A stretch of 64,000 nt of DNA from Hyphomonadaceae bacterium UBA7672 (lineage in GTDB: Bacteria > Pseudomonadota > Alphaproteobacteria > Caulobacterales > Hyphomonadaceae): the NCBI GenBank assembly GCA_002483135.1, contig DLHI01000007.1, positions 186,001 to 250,000 of the forward strand, read 5' to 3'. How positions within the stretch are numbered: the first letter of the stretch is position 1; each line of letters opens with the position of its first letter. The notes under the pieces were generated by a model. The model saw only the letters and a list, made by a program, of their open reading frames with translations. It did no database searches and had not been told where the DNA came from. Of the stretch, positions 16,115 to 24,829 are shown piece after piece. Made by a program: the position numbers and the translations under genes.

Positions 16115-16936
16115 ATGGCTATTTCTCGGACCCTGCTGGCGTGCGCAGCGATGGCTGCCGCTCTGGGCGCCTGCACGACGGCGCAGGCGCCGCCCGCCGC
16201 CCCGGTTGTTGAAGCGGGCCCCTATTCCGGGAAGAGCGTGCTTGATGTCGCCCTGGAAACCGCCGGCGGCGAAGCGGCGCTGGGCAAGGTGAAGGAAATC
16301 TACTTCACCGGCATGGCCAAGGTGACCACCGATGGCGCCACCGTCGAGCAGAACGCCGCCATCGTGGTGCGCCCGTTCAGCTTCTATCGCTCAACCAACT
16401 GGGCCAAGGGCGCAGCGCCCAAGACCTCCCGGACGACGCAGGCCGAACTCGGCCAGGCGTGGGACGTGAACCGCGTGACGTGGCAACCCATGACCGCACC
16501 CGCAGCGAAGTTCGAGAATGAGGTTCTTGCCTTCTACAGCATGATACTGCTCGCGCCGTTGAAGGCGCAGGGCGTCGTCGTGACGGAACAGCCGGTGGGC
16601 GAAGATGGGACGCGCGCGATCCAGGTCGTGCGCCCGGGCGCCCCCGCCGCCGAGCTGGAGTTCGACGCAACCGGCAAGCTGGTGCGCGCAGGCTATACCG
16701 GCACGGACCCGAAGACAGGTGCGGCCAGCCCGACTATCGCGACCTTCTCCGGCGAGGTTGTATCGAATGGCGTGAAATGGCCGAAGCACATCAAGATCGA
16801 GCGCAATGGCGCGCCGGCATTCGAGATCGAGGTCGCGACGTTCGAAGCCCTGCCCGAGAAAGTGGTCCGCCCGCTTGACCAGGCGATGCAGTACGAAGGC
16901 GGGCAGAATAACGCGGGCGAAGAAGACGCGGGCTGA
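16115..16936 (+). CDS. Predicted lipoprotein of unknown function
   Basis: A 273-residue protein with a lipoprotein signal (lipobox LGACTT, Cys about 20) followed by an Ala/Pro linker. The mature part repeats the logic of LolA-like/outer-membrane lipoprotein-sorting folds: a GGEAALGKVKEIYFTGMA opening, then beta-rich stretches such as RPFSFYRS and a TFSGEVVSNGVKWPKHIKIE segment resembling the 'substrate dependence on product formation' proteins that score loss of a compound. That resemblance is weak; I do not name a family. The gene ends 7 bp before the convergent stop of the next gene. Confidence 0.7.
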   Translation: MAISRTLLACAAMAAALGACTTAQAPPAAPVVEAGPYSGKSVLDVALETAGGEAALGKVKEIYFTGMAKVTTDGATVEQNAAIVVRPFSFYRSTNWAKGAAPKTSRTTQAELGQAWDVNRVTWQPMTAPAAKFENEVLAFYSMILLAPLKAQGVVVTEQPVGEDGTRAIQVVRPGAPAAELEFDATGKLVRAGYTGTDPKTGAASPTIATFSGEVVSNGVKWPKHIKIERNGAPAFEIEVATFEALPEKVVRPLDQAMQYEGGQNNAGEEDAG

Positions 16937-16943
16937 TCCGGCG

Positions 16944-17750
16944 CTAACGCCAGACGCCGCCGCGACATTCGAGGATCGTCTCCGACATCGTGTCGCCCGT
17001 GCGCGCCATGCCGCGAACAATGGTGCGTAGCAGCTCCACGGCCGACGCGTTGGAGACTGGCGCGGACCAGAACGAGTTCCTGTCTGGCACCAGCACAAGC
17101 ACGTCTTCCTTACCTGCAGCGCAGAAGCCTGGAGCGACAAGCGGTCCCGTTGCAAGGTCAGTCGCCGCGCCGGTGGTGGTGATGCCCATTTCGGTCACCT
17201 CATCCAGCGGGCCGATGCGGAGGAAGAGGTTCTTGTGCGCCAGCGCAAAGGCGGCGTCCCGATCAAGGCCGAGATCGTTCAGCGTGTCGCTGGTTGCGTA
17301 GCCAATCGTGTCCTGACCATCGATGACGAGGACTTCCACGAGATCGCCCGCGAAGGGACGATGCACAACGGTCGCGGCCTTGGGATCGCGCATCATCTGC
17401 GCCGGCCGCGCCAGTACAACAAGCCGGGCCGGCGTCACCTCAGCCCTGGTATCCGGAGACAGGCCCAGCGCGATGCGGGCATGCCGGTCGATGATCAAGC
17501 CGGTCTCTTCAGGGGCATTCAGGTGATCGCGATAGGCGTTGTCGAGGAAGGCCATGTAGGACGCCTCGTCGCCGGGCCGCGTCACGTCGACAGCAAGAGG
17601 ATCGCCAGCGGCGGGCTTCACCGTGGCGGCAGGCTCAAGCTCGAGCACCCGGTCCATATAGGCTTGGCGAAACTTCTCACGCGTCAGTTCCTGCGCCGTG
17701 GCGAAGCCTGTCACGAAAACCGATGCGATCAACAGAAGAAGAAAACGCAC
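16944..17750 (-). CDS. Secreted protein, DUF1444-like
   Basis: A 268-residue protein with an N-terminal signal (MRFLLLLIASVFVTGFATAQ). The true start is a GTG at 17750 behind a GGGGGC-type ribosome-binding sequence; the open frame runs far upstream antisense to the VWA gene and that part is spurious. Conserved-looking stretches are YMAFLDNAYRDHLNAPEE and GYATSDTLNDLGLDRDAAFALAHKNL, which resemble the DUF1444 (YtpP-type) pattern. Two Cys, one at the end (ECRGGVWR). Role unknown. Confidence 0.72.
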   Translation of the reverse strand: MRFLLLLIASVFVTGFATAQELTREKFRQAYMDRVLELEPAATVKPAAGDPLAVDVTRPGDEASYMAFLDNAYRDHLNAPEETGLIIDRHARIALGLSPDTRAEVTPARLVVLARPAQMMRDPKAATVVHRPFAGDLVEVLVIDGQDTIGYATSDTLNDLGLDRDAAFALAHKNLFLRIGPLDEVTEMGITTTGAATDLATGPLVAPGFCAAGKEDVLVLVPDRNSFWSAPVSNASAVELLRTIVRGMARTGDTMSETILECRGGVWR

Positions 17751-17888
17751 CGTGCCCCCAGTCGGCCCTGATCCTGGAAGGATAGGCACGGGCGAAATCC
17801 GCGGCAATCGGGGAAACCACTGCAAACGCCGGGATTTGCGAGGCGGCCAAGGGCGCGCTAGGTTGACCAGCCCTGCCGGAGACCCGCC

Positions 17889-19082
17889 ATGTTCCAGCAC
17901 TTCTTCCACGAGCTGCGCGCCGCCAAGGTGCCGGTGACGCTCAAGGAATACCTCACCCTGCTGGAGGCCATGGACAAGGGCGTGGTCGGCCAGGATGGCG
18001 GCGGCGAGGTGCAGGATTTCTACTATCTGGCGCGCGCCGCCCTGGTGAAGGACGAGAAGCATCTCGACCGGTTCGACAAGGTGTTCGGCCACGTCTTCAA
18101 GGGGCTCGATAGCTTCTCGGAGGGCGTTGATGTCCACCAGTTCCCGGAAGAATGGCTGAAGAAAATGTCCGAGAAATTCCTCTCGGAAGAAGACAAGAAG
18201 ATGATCGAGGCCATGGGCGGCTGGGACAAGCTCATGGAGACGCTGAAGCAGCGGATGGAAGAACAGAAGAAGCGCCACGAAGGCGGCAACAAGATGATCG
18301 GCACGGCCGGCACGTCGCCCTATGGCGCGCATGGCTACAACCCGGAAGGCGTGCGGATCGGTCAGGACAAGAGCCGCCACCAGCGCGCCGTGAAGGTGTG
18401 GGACAAGCGCGAGTTCAAGAATCTCGACGACTCGGTGGAGATCGGCACGCGCAATCTCAAAGTGGCGCTGCGCCGCCTGCGCAAATGGGCGCGCGATGGC
18501 GCGGCCGAAGAACTCGACCTCGACGGCACGATCAAGAAGACCGCCAAGGAAGGTTATATCGACATCGTCATGCGGCCCGAGCGGCGCAATGCGGTGAAGC
18601 TGCTGATGTTCCTCGACATCGGCGGCTCGATGGACCCGCACGTGAAGGCCTGCGAGGAATTATTCTCTGCGGCGCGAACCGAGTTCAAGAACCTCGAGTT
18701 CTTCTATTTCCACAACTGCATCTACGAAGGCGTTTGGAAGGACAATCGCCGGCGCGGCGTCAGCAAGATCCCGACCTGGGATGTGCTTCACAAGTTTTCC
18801 GCGGACTATAAAGTCATCATCGTCGGCGATGCTGCGATGAGTCCCTACGAGATCACCTATCCGGGCGGCTCAGTGGAGCACTGGAACGAGGAGCCGGGCG
18901 CGGTCTGGCTGCAGCGTTTCGTCGACATCTATCCGCACCTTGCCTGGCTGAACCCCACGCATCCCTCGGGCTGGGACTATTCCGGCTCGACCGACATGAT
19001 CCGCACGATCATCGGCGCCCACCGCATGTTCCCGCTGACGGTGAAGGGCGTGGAAGAAGCGACGAAGGAGCTGGGGCGGTAG
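17889..19082 (+). CDS. VWA-domain protein, CoxE-like
   Basis: A 397-residue protein. The N-terminal half is Lys/Glu-rich and helical (FFHELRAAKVPVTLKEYL), and the C-terminal half is a von Willebrand A domain with a variant MIDAS motif DIGGSMD (the first Ser of DxSxS is Gly, as is usual in this subfamily) and later VGDAAMSPYE and STDMIRTII. Relatives work with MoxR AAA+ ATPases as metal-dependent chaperones or maturation factors. No MoxR gene is adjacent in this window. A GGAGACCCGCC leader precedes the ATG. The next gene starts 4 bp after its stop, so they are likely one operon. Confidence 0.9.
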   Translation: MFQHFFHELRAAKVPVTLKEYLTLLEAMDKGVVGQDGGGEVQDFYYLARAALVKDEKHLDRFDKVFGHVFKGLDSFSEGVDVHQFPEEWLKKMSEKFLSEEDKKMIEAMGGWDKLMETLKQRMEEQKKRHEGGNKMIGTAGTSPYGAHGYNPEGVRIGQDKSRHQRAVKVWDKREFKNLDDSVEIGTRNLKVALRRLRKWARDGAAEELDLDGTIKKTAKEGYIDIVMRPERRNAVKLLMFLDIGGSMDPHVKACEELFSAARTEFKNLEFFYFHNCIYEGVWKDNRRRGVSKIPTWDVLHKFSADYKVIIVGDAAMSPYEITYPGGSVEHWNEEPGAVWLQRFVDIYPHLAWLNPTHPSGWDYSGSTDMIRTIIGAHRMFPLTVKGVEEATKELGR

Positions 19083-19085
19083 GCG

Positions 19086-19463
19086 ATGGCGACCGTCACG
19101 CTCTATCGTCCCGTTGGCACCAAGGAACTGGCGCTGATCGAGGCGTCTGGCTGGACGGCATTCCCGCCCCGGCTTCCGGAGCAACCGATCTTCTATCCCG
19201 TTACGAACGAAGGCTACGCGCGCCAGATCGCACGCGACTGGAACACGGCGCACAACACCGACAGGCGCGGGTATGTGGTGCGCTTCGACGTTCGCGCAGA
19301 GGTTGCCAACAGCTATGACCGCCGCGTCGTCGGCGGACGTGAGCACGAAGAGCTTTGGGTGCCGGCGGAAGAACTTTCAACCTTCAACGCTGCCATTGAG
19401 GGCAAGATCGCGCTCATTGCGGAGTACGGACCCGGCGGCGTCGAAACGACCCCGCAAGCCTAG
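19086..19463 (+). CDS. Conserved hypothetical (ADP-ribosylation/crystallin J1-like annotation group)
   Basis: A 125-residue soluble protein starting TLYRPVGTKELALIEASGW, with AFPPRLPEQPIFYPVTNEGYA and EELWVPAEELSTFNAAI. I recognise this as the widespread small protein often labelled 'ADP-ribosylation/crystallin J1'; the label has little experimental support. The pattern suggests a small mixed alpha/beta protein. It is translationally close to the VWA gene (4-bp gap), and its stop overlaps the stop of the convergent C13-type gene by 4 bp (CTAG). Confidence 0.8.
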   Translation: MATVTLYRPVGTKELALIEASGWTAFPPRLPEQPIFYPVTNEGYARQIARDWNTAHNTDRRGYVVRFDVRAEVANSYDRRVVGGREHEELWVPAEELSTFNAAIEGKIALIAEYGPGGVETTPQA

Positions 19464-20644
19464 CCCCCCATGCAGCTTGTCGCGTGGGCGAGCACGTAGT
19501 CCTGCTGGCTTTGATATAGCTGCAGCGCCTTTGCCGAAGCGGCGGCGATTGCCTTGCCAGTGTCCTGCGCCGAGCGGCCGCGGGCTTCGCCCTGTGTGGT
19601 TGCGCGTGTCGTCGCAGAAGACAGCGCGCTGGTGAGCGTGTTGGCGTCGGCGAGGCCTTTCAGCGGGCGGCCGGTCTTGGCCCGATCGAGCGCGAATGAG
19701 AGGTGGGCCGCGCACGCAACAGCGTTGCCATAGCTTTCCGCCTTCGCGATCACAGCCAGGGCGTTGTCGCCGATTGCGACCTGCGGGTTAGAGGCGAGCG
19801 GTTCCGGCTCGCGCGCCCGGACCGACTGCGGCTTGGCCTGCCATGTGCCGTGCATGTCACCTTCCCATCCCGAGATGATGCCGCGCGCCTGCTCGAACGC
19901 CGCGACCACGCTGTCGCCGCCGCGCATGGCGTGATTGAACAGCGCGTCGCCAAAGAAGGTCCAGTCGCGGCTGGGTTCGCAGCCGAACGATGTCTTGTCG
20001 GCGGCGGCCGCCGTGAGCACGACGGTGTCGGGATTGGAGAATGGCAGGATGAAGTGGCCCGAGAAGCAGGCCGAGACGATCACCAGCTTGGTCTGGATGC
20101 CGGCTTGCTGCAGCGATGTGCGCAGGTGTAGCGGACGCAGCGCGCCGCCGACGCGGCCCTGCTCCTGCATCGCGACGGCGCCGTCCTGCCCGCCATGCGA
20201 GGTAACGAAGACGACCAGCAGGTCTTCCTTCGGGTCCATCACCTTGGCGATACGGCCGAGCGCGGCATTGAAATTGTTCGGGCTGGCCTGCGGGAAAGTG
20301 CGCTGGGCGCGCGCGCCACGGCCGGCGGAAAGAATGATCGTGCGATCCGCCGCGTCATAGCGGCTGGCGAGAATGGCCGCGGCCTGGCTTGCCTCGTTCT
20401 CGAAAACCGGCTCGTTCCAGAACGACGCGGTGAGCACATAGGTGTCGACCACGCCGGGCCGCTGGGGCGCGAGCTTGCCGAGGGATTCCGCCATCAGGTC
20501 GACATCGCGCGCAGCCTCGGCCGGCGACAGCGCGACCTCCACTGCTCCGAACTGCCCGCCAAGCGGATCGCGCTGGGCGGCGGCCTCGCCCGAGGCAAGC
20601 ACCGTTCCCAGAAGCGCCAGACCGAGCGCCAACCCCTTCGCCAT
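19460..20644 (-). CDS. Secreted C13/caspase-like cysteine peptidase
   Basis: A 394-residue protein with a Sec signal (LALLGTVLASGEAAAQ). The catalytic His and Cys of clan CD peptidases are visible as VFVTSHGGQDG and IVSACFSGHFI, each after a hydrophobic beta strand. This matches the bacterial C13 (legumain) family. Downstream are VLTAAAADKTSFGC and WTFFGDALFNHAM, both typical. The C-terminal 130 residues are Ala-rich and helical with a final Cys (ATSCMGG). The start is the ATG at 20644; the open frame continues upstream without a signal. Probable periplasmic peptidase of unknown substrate. Confidence 0.87.
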   Translation of the reverse strand: MAKGLALGLALLGTVLASGEAAAQRDPLGGQFGAVEVALSPAEAARDVDLMAESLGKLAPQRPGVVDTYVLTASFWNEPVFENEASQAAAILASRYDAADRTIILSAGRGARAQRTFPQASPNNFNAALGRIAKVMDPKEDLLVVFVTSHGGQDGAVAMQEQGRVGGALRPLHLRTSLQQAGIQTKLVIVSACFSGHFILPFSNPDTVVLTAAAADKTSFGCEPSRDWTFFGDALFNHAMRGGDSVVAAFEQARGIISGWEGDMHGTWQAKPQSVRAREPEPLASNPQVAIGDNALAVIAKAESYGNAVACAAHLSFALDRAKTGRPLKGLADANTLTSALSSATTRATTQGEARGRSAQDTGKAIAAASAKALQLYQSQQDYVLAHATSCMGG

Positions 20645-20718
20645 GACCCATCTATCCCGCAAAACACTTCCCCATGGGGTATGTTCTCGCGCCGAAGCGG
20701 TTCGCGCAAGCAGCGGTT

Positions 20719-21225
20719 TCACCTGCCCCGGCCGGTCGTCTTGCCGCCGGGAACCACTTTCAGGTGGATGCGCCGCCGCTCGGGCGTGTCGGGAGTTGCT
20801 GGCTGGGCCCTGACTGGATCGTCGTTGATGTCGCGCACGCGCGGCGTCCACTTGGGTTTGGACGACGCCTTCCCAGAGGCCTTCATCGGCTTGCGCTGGG
20901 CAAAGGTGGAGTTGGGCTGGCGGGTCTTGTCATCGGCGGTTTCCGCCTTCTTCGCGGGCTTGCGCGCCTTCTTGTCGATCACGCGGACGATGTGGGTCTG
21001 GCGGTCGGACAACGCCTCTTCGAGGCGGCCCTTCGAAGGATCACGGAACGCCGAGCCGTATTTCTCCAACCGGCCCGAGACGCCTTCGACGAAGTCCTTT
21101 TCCCAGGTGGTGAGACCGGGTCCGCCCTCCTCGCTCGCACGCTCCGCCACACGGCGCAGCTTGCGCAGCGCCTTCGACGTCTTGCGCTTGTCGACTTCGC
21201 GCTTTTGCGTGGGGCGCTTGGGCAT
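20719..21225 (-). CDS. Basic conserved hypothetical protein
   Basis: A 168-residue very Lys/Arg-rich protein with an ordered-looking core (LTTWEKDFVEGVSGRLEKYGSAF, then LEEALSDRQTHIVRVID) and a disordered basic tail rich in Pro. No signal or membrane segment. The charge suggests nucleic-acid or ribosome association, which is inference. I do not recognise a family name. It sits 74 bp upstream of the start of the C13-type gene on the same strand, so they could share a transcript. Confidence 0.65.
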   Translation of the reverse strand: MPKRPTQKREVDKRKTSKALRKLRRVAERASEEGGPGLTTWEKDFVEGVSGRLEKYGSAFRDPSKGRLEEALSDRQTHIVRVIDKKARKPAKKAETADDKTRQPNSTFAQRKPMKASGKASSKPKWTPRVRDINDDPVRAQPATPDTPERRRIHLKVVPGGKTTGRGR

Positions 21226-21691
21226 CGGGCGAGGCTAGCGCGTTGTGGGGGGATTAGGGAGTGGGTGCAGACGCTCCGCCAGGCCTGGGCGTTCAGGCCG
21301 GGTGAAAACCGCCTGGTGTGCTGTCGTTCTGGCCCCTTCGAATGAGTGGAGGGCCGGGGACGCGGATGGCTCCGCAGGTTTAGTTCGCAGTTCTTGGTCC
21401 GTAGTCCGAGAGCGGATGACCCGCGTCCCCGGCGAACGGGTTGCCCCGTTCGCATCGTCTTCGCGCCGACAGTGATCAGCTGCCCTCCGTGCGGAGACGA
21501 CCAGCGCATAATGCACTCACCCAGGCGGGGGGTGGATGAGATTGCCGGTTTCCTACAGCGGGATTCCGATAGGGCGCTGATTGTGCTGGCGAAGATTGTG
21601 CCGCTGCCACATTTCATTCGGCGGAATCTGGCGAGCCCTGGGTCCTGACTTTCGTCAGGACGAGCGGAGCCGGTTGGAAAGGCGCCGAGCC
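21226..21691. other. 466-bp intergenic region with palindromic elements
   Basis: No gene is supported. It contains the inverted repeat listed at 21354-21432 and a small perfect hairpin TCCTGAC-TTTC-GTCAGGA at 21643-21660 (no T tract). A short open frame through 21520-21648 has no convincing start or family and may be a gene remnant. Confidence 0.5.
21354..21432. repeat. Intergenic inverted repeat (CCGGGGACGCGG type)
   Basis: CCGGGGACGCGG (21354-21365) is the exact complement of CCGCGTCCCCGG (21421-21432) with a 55-base centre that is itself partly complementary. Such elements built on GACCCGCGTCCCCGG are common dispersed palindromes in alphaproteobacterial intergenic DNA. Confidence 0.6.
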
Positions 21692-21955
21692 TCAGATCTC
21701 GCCGAGCGCCAGGAGATAGGTGTCGAGGATGGCTTCGGCTTCTTCGCGTTCCTGGCGGTCCATCTTGCGCAGGCGGATCACGGTGCGCAGCGCCTTTGTG
21801 TCGTAGCCCATGGACTTGGCTTCCTGGTAGACGTCCTTGATCTGGCCGCCGACCTCTTTCTTCTCTTCCTCGAGCTTCTCGATCTTCATGACCGTCTGCC
21901 TGAGCTTGTCCTTCGCGGCCTGCGTAAGGGCGGCCGCTGCTGCGCCGTCATCCAT
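21692..21955 (-). CDS. gapR: GapR-family (DUF2312) nucleoid-associated protein
   Basis: An 87-residue protein with the DUF2312 core: KIEKLEEEKKEVGGQIKDVYQEAK, then GYDTKALRTVIRLRK and EEAEAILDTYLLALG. In Caulobacter GapR binds overtwisted, AT-rich DNA ahead of replication and transcription and is needed for chromosome integrity. The coiled-coil N-terminal helix and basic second helix are both visible. I chose the ATG at 21955, which has GGAG 8 bases upstream; the GTG three codons earlier would overlap that site. Small size fits the family. Confidence 0.9.
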   Translation of the reverse strand: MDDGAAAAALTQAAKDKLRQTVMKIEKLEEEKKEVGGQIKDVYQEAKSMGYDTKALRTVIRLRKMDRQEREEAEAILDTYLLALGEI

Positions 21956-22072
21956 GTCCAACACTCCGGGAAGCCTTTGATCCGCGCCACACTATCGGGG
22001 CGACCGGGCACATCCAACGACGGGAGGGCCGCACGCAGCGATTCCCTGTTGATGGGGCTGTGAGTTGCTGTC

Positions 22073-22708
22073 CTACAGAGCCGCGCCGTTGATGATACGT
22101 TCGAGGCGGCGCTTGCCCTGGATCGCGTCGTCGAGGCGCGGATGGATTTCGAGCGCCTTTTCGTAGGCGCGCATGGCCGCATCAGGACGGTCGATCGCCT
22201 CGAAGATCATGGCAAGACCGATCCAGGCCCCGAAATGGCGGGGCTCATACTGGATCGCGGATTCGAGATCGGCGACCGCCTCGTCATACTTGCCGTCATT
22301 GAAGAAAAGCACGGCGCGGCGGTTCCAGGCCTCGGCATAATCCGGCTTGATCGCGATGGCCTTGTCGAAGGCGTCGCGCGCGCCTTCGAGGTCTTCGGCG
22401 GCCTGATATTCGAGGCCGCGCTGCATCAGCGTATCGACCGTGGGGCTGCCGGAGACGAGCCAGGTCTCGAAGATTTCCGTCTCGAGCGAGGCGGCTTCCT
22501 CGTCGCTTGCGACCTCCTTGAGCTTATCGAGCAGATCGTCGGCGAGATTGGCCTCTTCCTCCGCCTCTTCCCCGTTGGCAGCGGTCTCGCCGGAGGGCGC
22601 GGCATCGCCCGCCGTGCCCGGGGCGAACGTCTTGTCGCCACACGCGGCAACGAGTGCGAGCAAGGCGATGGCGGACAGGGCCGCAGCGGACGGGGAATGA
22701 CGGAACAT
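22073..22708 (-). CDS. TPR-repeat lipoprotein
   Basis: A 211-residue predicted lipoprotein (lipobox VAACGD, Cys about 22) with an acidic low-complexity linker (EEAEEEAN) and three to four TPR units: MQRGLEYQAAEDLEGARDAFDKAI, WNRRAVLFFNDGKYDEAVADLESAI and WIGLAMIFEAIDRPDAAMRAYEKAL. A periplasmic scaffold is the natural reading; partners are unknown. The start is the ATG at 22708, since the extra 15 codons upstream lack signal character. Lies between gapR and rpmJ, all on the minus strand. Confidence 0.85.
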   Translation of the reverse strand: MFRHSPSAAALSAIALLALVAACGDKTFAPGTAGDAAPSGETAANGEEAEEEANLADDLLDKLKEVASDEEAASLETEIFETWLVSGSPTVDTLMQRGLEYQAAEDLEGARDAFDKAIAIKPDYAEAWNRRAVLFFNDGKYDEAVADLESAIQYEPRHFGAWIGLAMIFEAIDRPDAAMRAYEKALEIHPRLDDAIQGKRRLERIINGAAL

Positions 22709-22800
22709 CAAGCCACTATGCGGGCGCGGGCACGCACGGGCAAGGGATCGCATTCAGCGGGATTGAATGGCGGACAGCGTGCGACGACGCAGGCGGGCGA

Positions 22801-22926
22801 TCAGCCCTGCTTGGCCTTGAAGCGCGGGTCCGTCTTGTTGATCACGTAGACGCGACCCTTGCGACGGACGACCTTGCAGTCGCGGTGACGGCCCTTGAGC
22901 GATTTCAGAGAAGAACGGACTTTCAT
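22801..22926 (-). CDS. rpmJ: 50S ribosomal protein L36
   Basis: A 41-residue protein, MKVRSSLKSLKGRHRDCKVVRR followed by KGRVYVINKTDPRFKAKQG, matching the 41-residue (type B) L36 usual in alphaproteobacteria. It binds 23S rRNA late in large-subunit assembly. The zinc-ribbon Cys set of the shorter type is reduced to a single Cys at position 17. The gene is on its own rather than in the spc operon, which is normal for this group. The ATG and stop are clear and the reading frame is fully conserved. Confidence 0.95.
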   Translation of the reverse strand: MKVRSSLKSLKGRHRDCKVVRRKGRVYVINKTDPRFKAKQG

Positions 22927-23125
22927 GGGCGTGCCGCCGGACTATTTCGACCAGAATTGGGAGCGCGGCATCTACTGGAGGCCCGCCCGCCTGTCAACCG
23001 GCCGGAAAACCGGCCCGCTGCGAACGTAAATTGGCCTTAACGTTCGGGCGTCATTCATCAAAATGCGGACAGGTTGTCGCGGTTTCCCGTGTTATCGTGG
23101 TCCGGGTTGGAAAGGACTGTCAGCG

Positions 23126-24451
23126 ATGTCGACAAGATCATTCCGCTGGGCGGCTGCAGGCGTTGTCATGGGCCTCGTCCTTGCCGCCTGTGAAACCACC
23201 AAGATCGCAGGCGGCGGCCCCGCCCCTCAGACGCCGCCAGCCTCCCCCGCCCCGCCCGTCACCGATGGAACACCGGGCGGCGGATCGGGCTTCGCCTCTT
23301 CTGGCAATCCGACGTTCGATGCCTGGCGCGCGACGTTCGCGTCCCGCGCGAGCGGCTCTGGCCGCAGCCAGGCGACGATCCGCTCGGTGCTCGACGGGCT
23401 GGTTCCGGTCGAAGAGGCGGTGCAGGCGCAATCCTTCGACAATCAGGCCGAGTTCGTGAAGCCAATATGGGACTACGCCAAGAGCGCGGTTTCCCCCACC
23501 CGCATCACCAACGGCCAGGCCAAGCTTGCGGCCAACGCGGATATCTTCGAGGCGGTGGAAGTGGCCTATGCCCCGCCGCGCGAGATCGTGGCGGCGATCT
23601 GGGGCATGGAGTCGAGCTATGGCGGCTTCATCGGTACGGACGACGCGCCTCGCGTGCTGGCGAGCCAGGCGGCGATCGGCCGACGCAAGGATTTCAACGA
23701 GACCGAACTTCTTGCGATCATGCAGCTGATCGACGACGGATCTGCCACGCGCGAGCAGTTCCGCAAGGCGTCGTGGGCCGGGGCGCTGGGCCAGACGCAG
23801 TTCATGCCGTCGAGCATGCTGCAGTATGGCCGCGACTTCGATCGCGACGGCATGAAGGACATCTGGAGCAATGCTGGCGATGCACTGGCGTCGGCGGCGA
23901 ACTATCTGACGGCGCATGGCTGGCGCGAGGGCCAGCCCTGGGCGGTCGAGGCGCATATCCCTGAGGGTTTCGACTATTCGCTGGGCGATGGCCGCAAGCT
24001 GACGGTTGCAGCGTGGAAAGCGACGGGGCTTGTTCCCGCGACGGTCGAAAGCTTTGCCGATTCCGACGCGCTGCAGGCCGAACTGTTCCTGCCGGCGGGA
24101 TCGTATGGCCCGGCCTTCCTGCTGTTCGAGAATTTCGGGATCATCAAGAAGTACAACAATGCTGACAGCTATGCGCTGGCGGTGGGACTGCTCGCGGATC
24201 GTCTGGCCGGGCGGCCGGACCTGTCGCGGCCGTGGCCCGGCGACATCCAGATGCTGACGCAGCAGCAAGCAAAAGACCTGCAGGCGGCGTTGAACAAGCT
24301 TGGCTATCCAGCTGGCGCGGTCGACGGGATCATCGGGCGCGGCACACGCGGCGCGCTGCAGAAATTCCAGAAGGACCGTACGCTGGTCGCCGATGGATTC
24401 CCCACGACGGACATGCTCGCCAAGGTGCTGGAAGCAGCCAGCGCAAGCTGA
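23126..24451 (+). CDS. Lytic murein transglycosylase, MltB type with PG-binding domain
   Basis: A 441-residue lipoprotein (lipobox LAACET, Cys about 19) with an SLT_2/MltB domain: ATIRSVLDGL at the start of the domain, WGMESSYGGFIG carrying the catalytic Glu, and GALGQTQFMPSS. A peptidoglycan-binding type 1 domain closes the protein (LQAALNKLGYPAGAVDGIIGRGTRGALQKFQ, split here only for length). It cleaves glycan strands to 1,6-anhydromuramyl ends at the outer membrane. The Met at 23126 follows AAAGGA and gives the signal; the frame opens 21 codons earlier. Confidence 0.93.
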   Translation: MSTRSFRWAAAGVVMGLVLAACETTKIAGGGPAPQTPPASPAPPVTDGTPGGGSGFASSGNPTFDAWRATFASRASGSGRSQATIRSVLDGLVPVEEAVQAQSFDNQAEFVKPIWDYAKSAVSPTRITNGQAKLAANADIFEAVEVAYAPPREIVAAIWGMESSYGGFIGTDDAPRVLASQAAIGRRKDFNETELLAIMQLIDDGSATREQFRKASWAGALGQTQFMPSSMLQYGRDFDRDGMKDIWSNAGDALASAANYLTAHGWREGQPWAVEAHIPEGFDYSLGDGRKLTVAAWKATGLVPATVESFADSDALQAELFLPAGSYGPAFLLFENFGIIKKYNNADSYALAVGLLADRLAGRPDLSRPWPGDIQMLTQQQAKDLQAALNKLGYPAGAVDGIIGRGTRGALQKFQKDRTLVADGFPTTDMLAKVLEAASAS

Positions 24452-24537
24452 CGGCGGCGGCACTTCAAAGCACAACGAGCAACAGGAACTGCATTCGCTC
24501 CAGCACGTTGCGACTCCAGACAAGTGGAGAGCGACAA

Positions 24538-24807
24538 ATGGCTGTCGAAGATCGCCGCGAACGCGGTGGAAACGAACTGCTTTACTTTATAGTCGGCGCG
24601 CTGGTCGTCGGCGTCGCCGTGCTGGCGTGGGTCATGCTCGGCCAGCAGCAACAGACCAGTTCGGTCGACGACACGCTGAGCCGCGCGGCGGACAGTATCG
24701 GTGATGCAGCCGACCGCGTTGGTGATGCGGCCGGCGATGCGGCGCGGAACGTGACGCCACCGCCTGCCCCGGAACCGACGCCCATGCCTGCGCCGACACC
24801 GCAATAG
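24538..24807 (+). CDS. Small single-pass membrane protein with Pro-rich tail
   Basis: An 89-residue protein: charged start, one transmembrane helix (LLYFIVGALVVGVAVLAWVM), then an amphipathic segment repeating DSIGDAADRVGDAAGDAARN and a Pro-rich C-terminus. The start is the ATG at 24538 after GGAGAGCGACAA; longer upstream frames overlap the transglycosylase gene and are spurious. The DxxGDAAD pattern is a short amphipathic helical repeat, and the topology suggests an inner-membrane protein with a periplasmic tail. Family unknown. Confidence 0.7.
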   Translation: MAVEDRRERGGNELLYFIVGALVVGVAVLAWVMLGQQQQTSSVDDTLSRAADSIGDAADRVGDAAGDAARNVTPPPAPEPTPMPAPTPQ

Positions 24808-24829
24808 CCTACCCGCTTAGGTAGATCGA

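Noticed and set aside
17751..18641. Upstream extension of the DUF1444-like frame
   Set aside because: Antisense to the VWA gene and lacking signal character; GTG at 17750 begins a clear signal peptide.
21520..21648. Short plus-strand frame in the gapR-upstream intergenic region
   Set aside because: No family, no ribosome-binding site; may be a gene remnant but cannot be supported.
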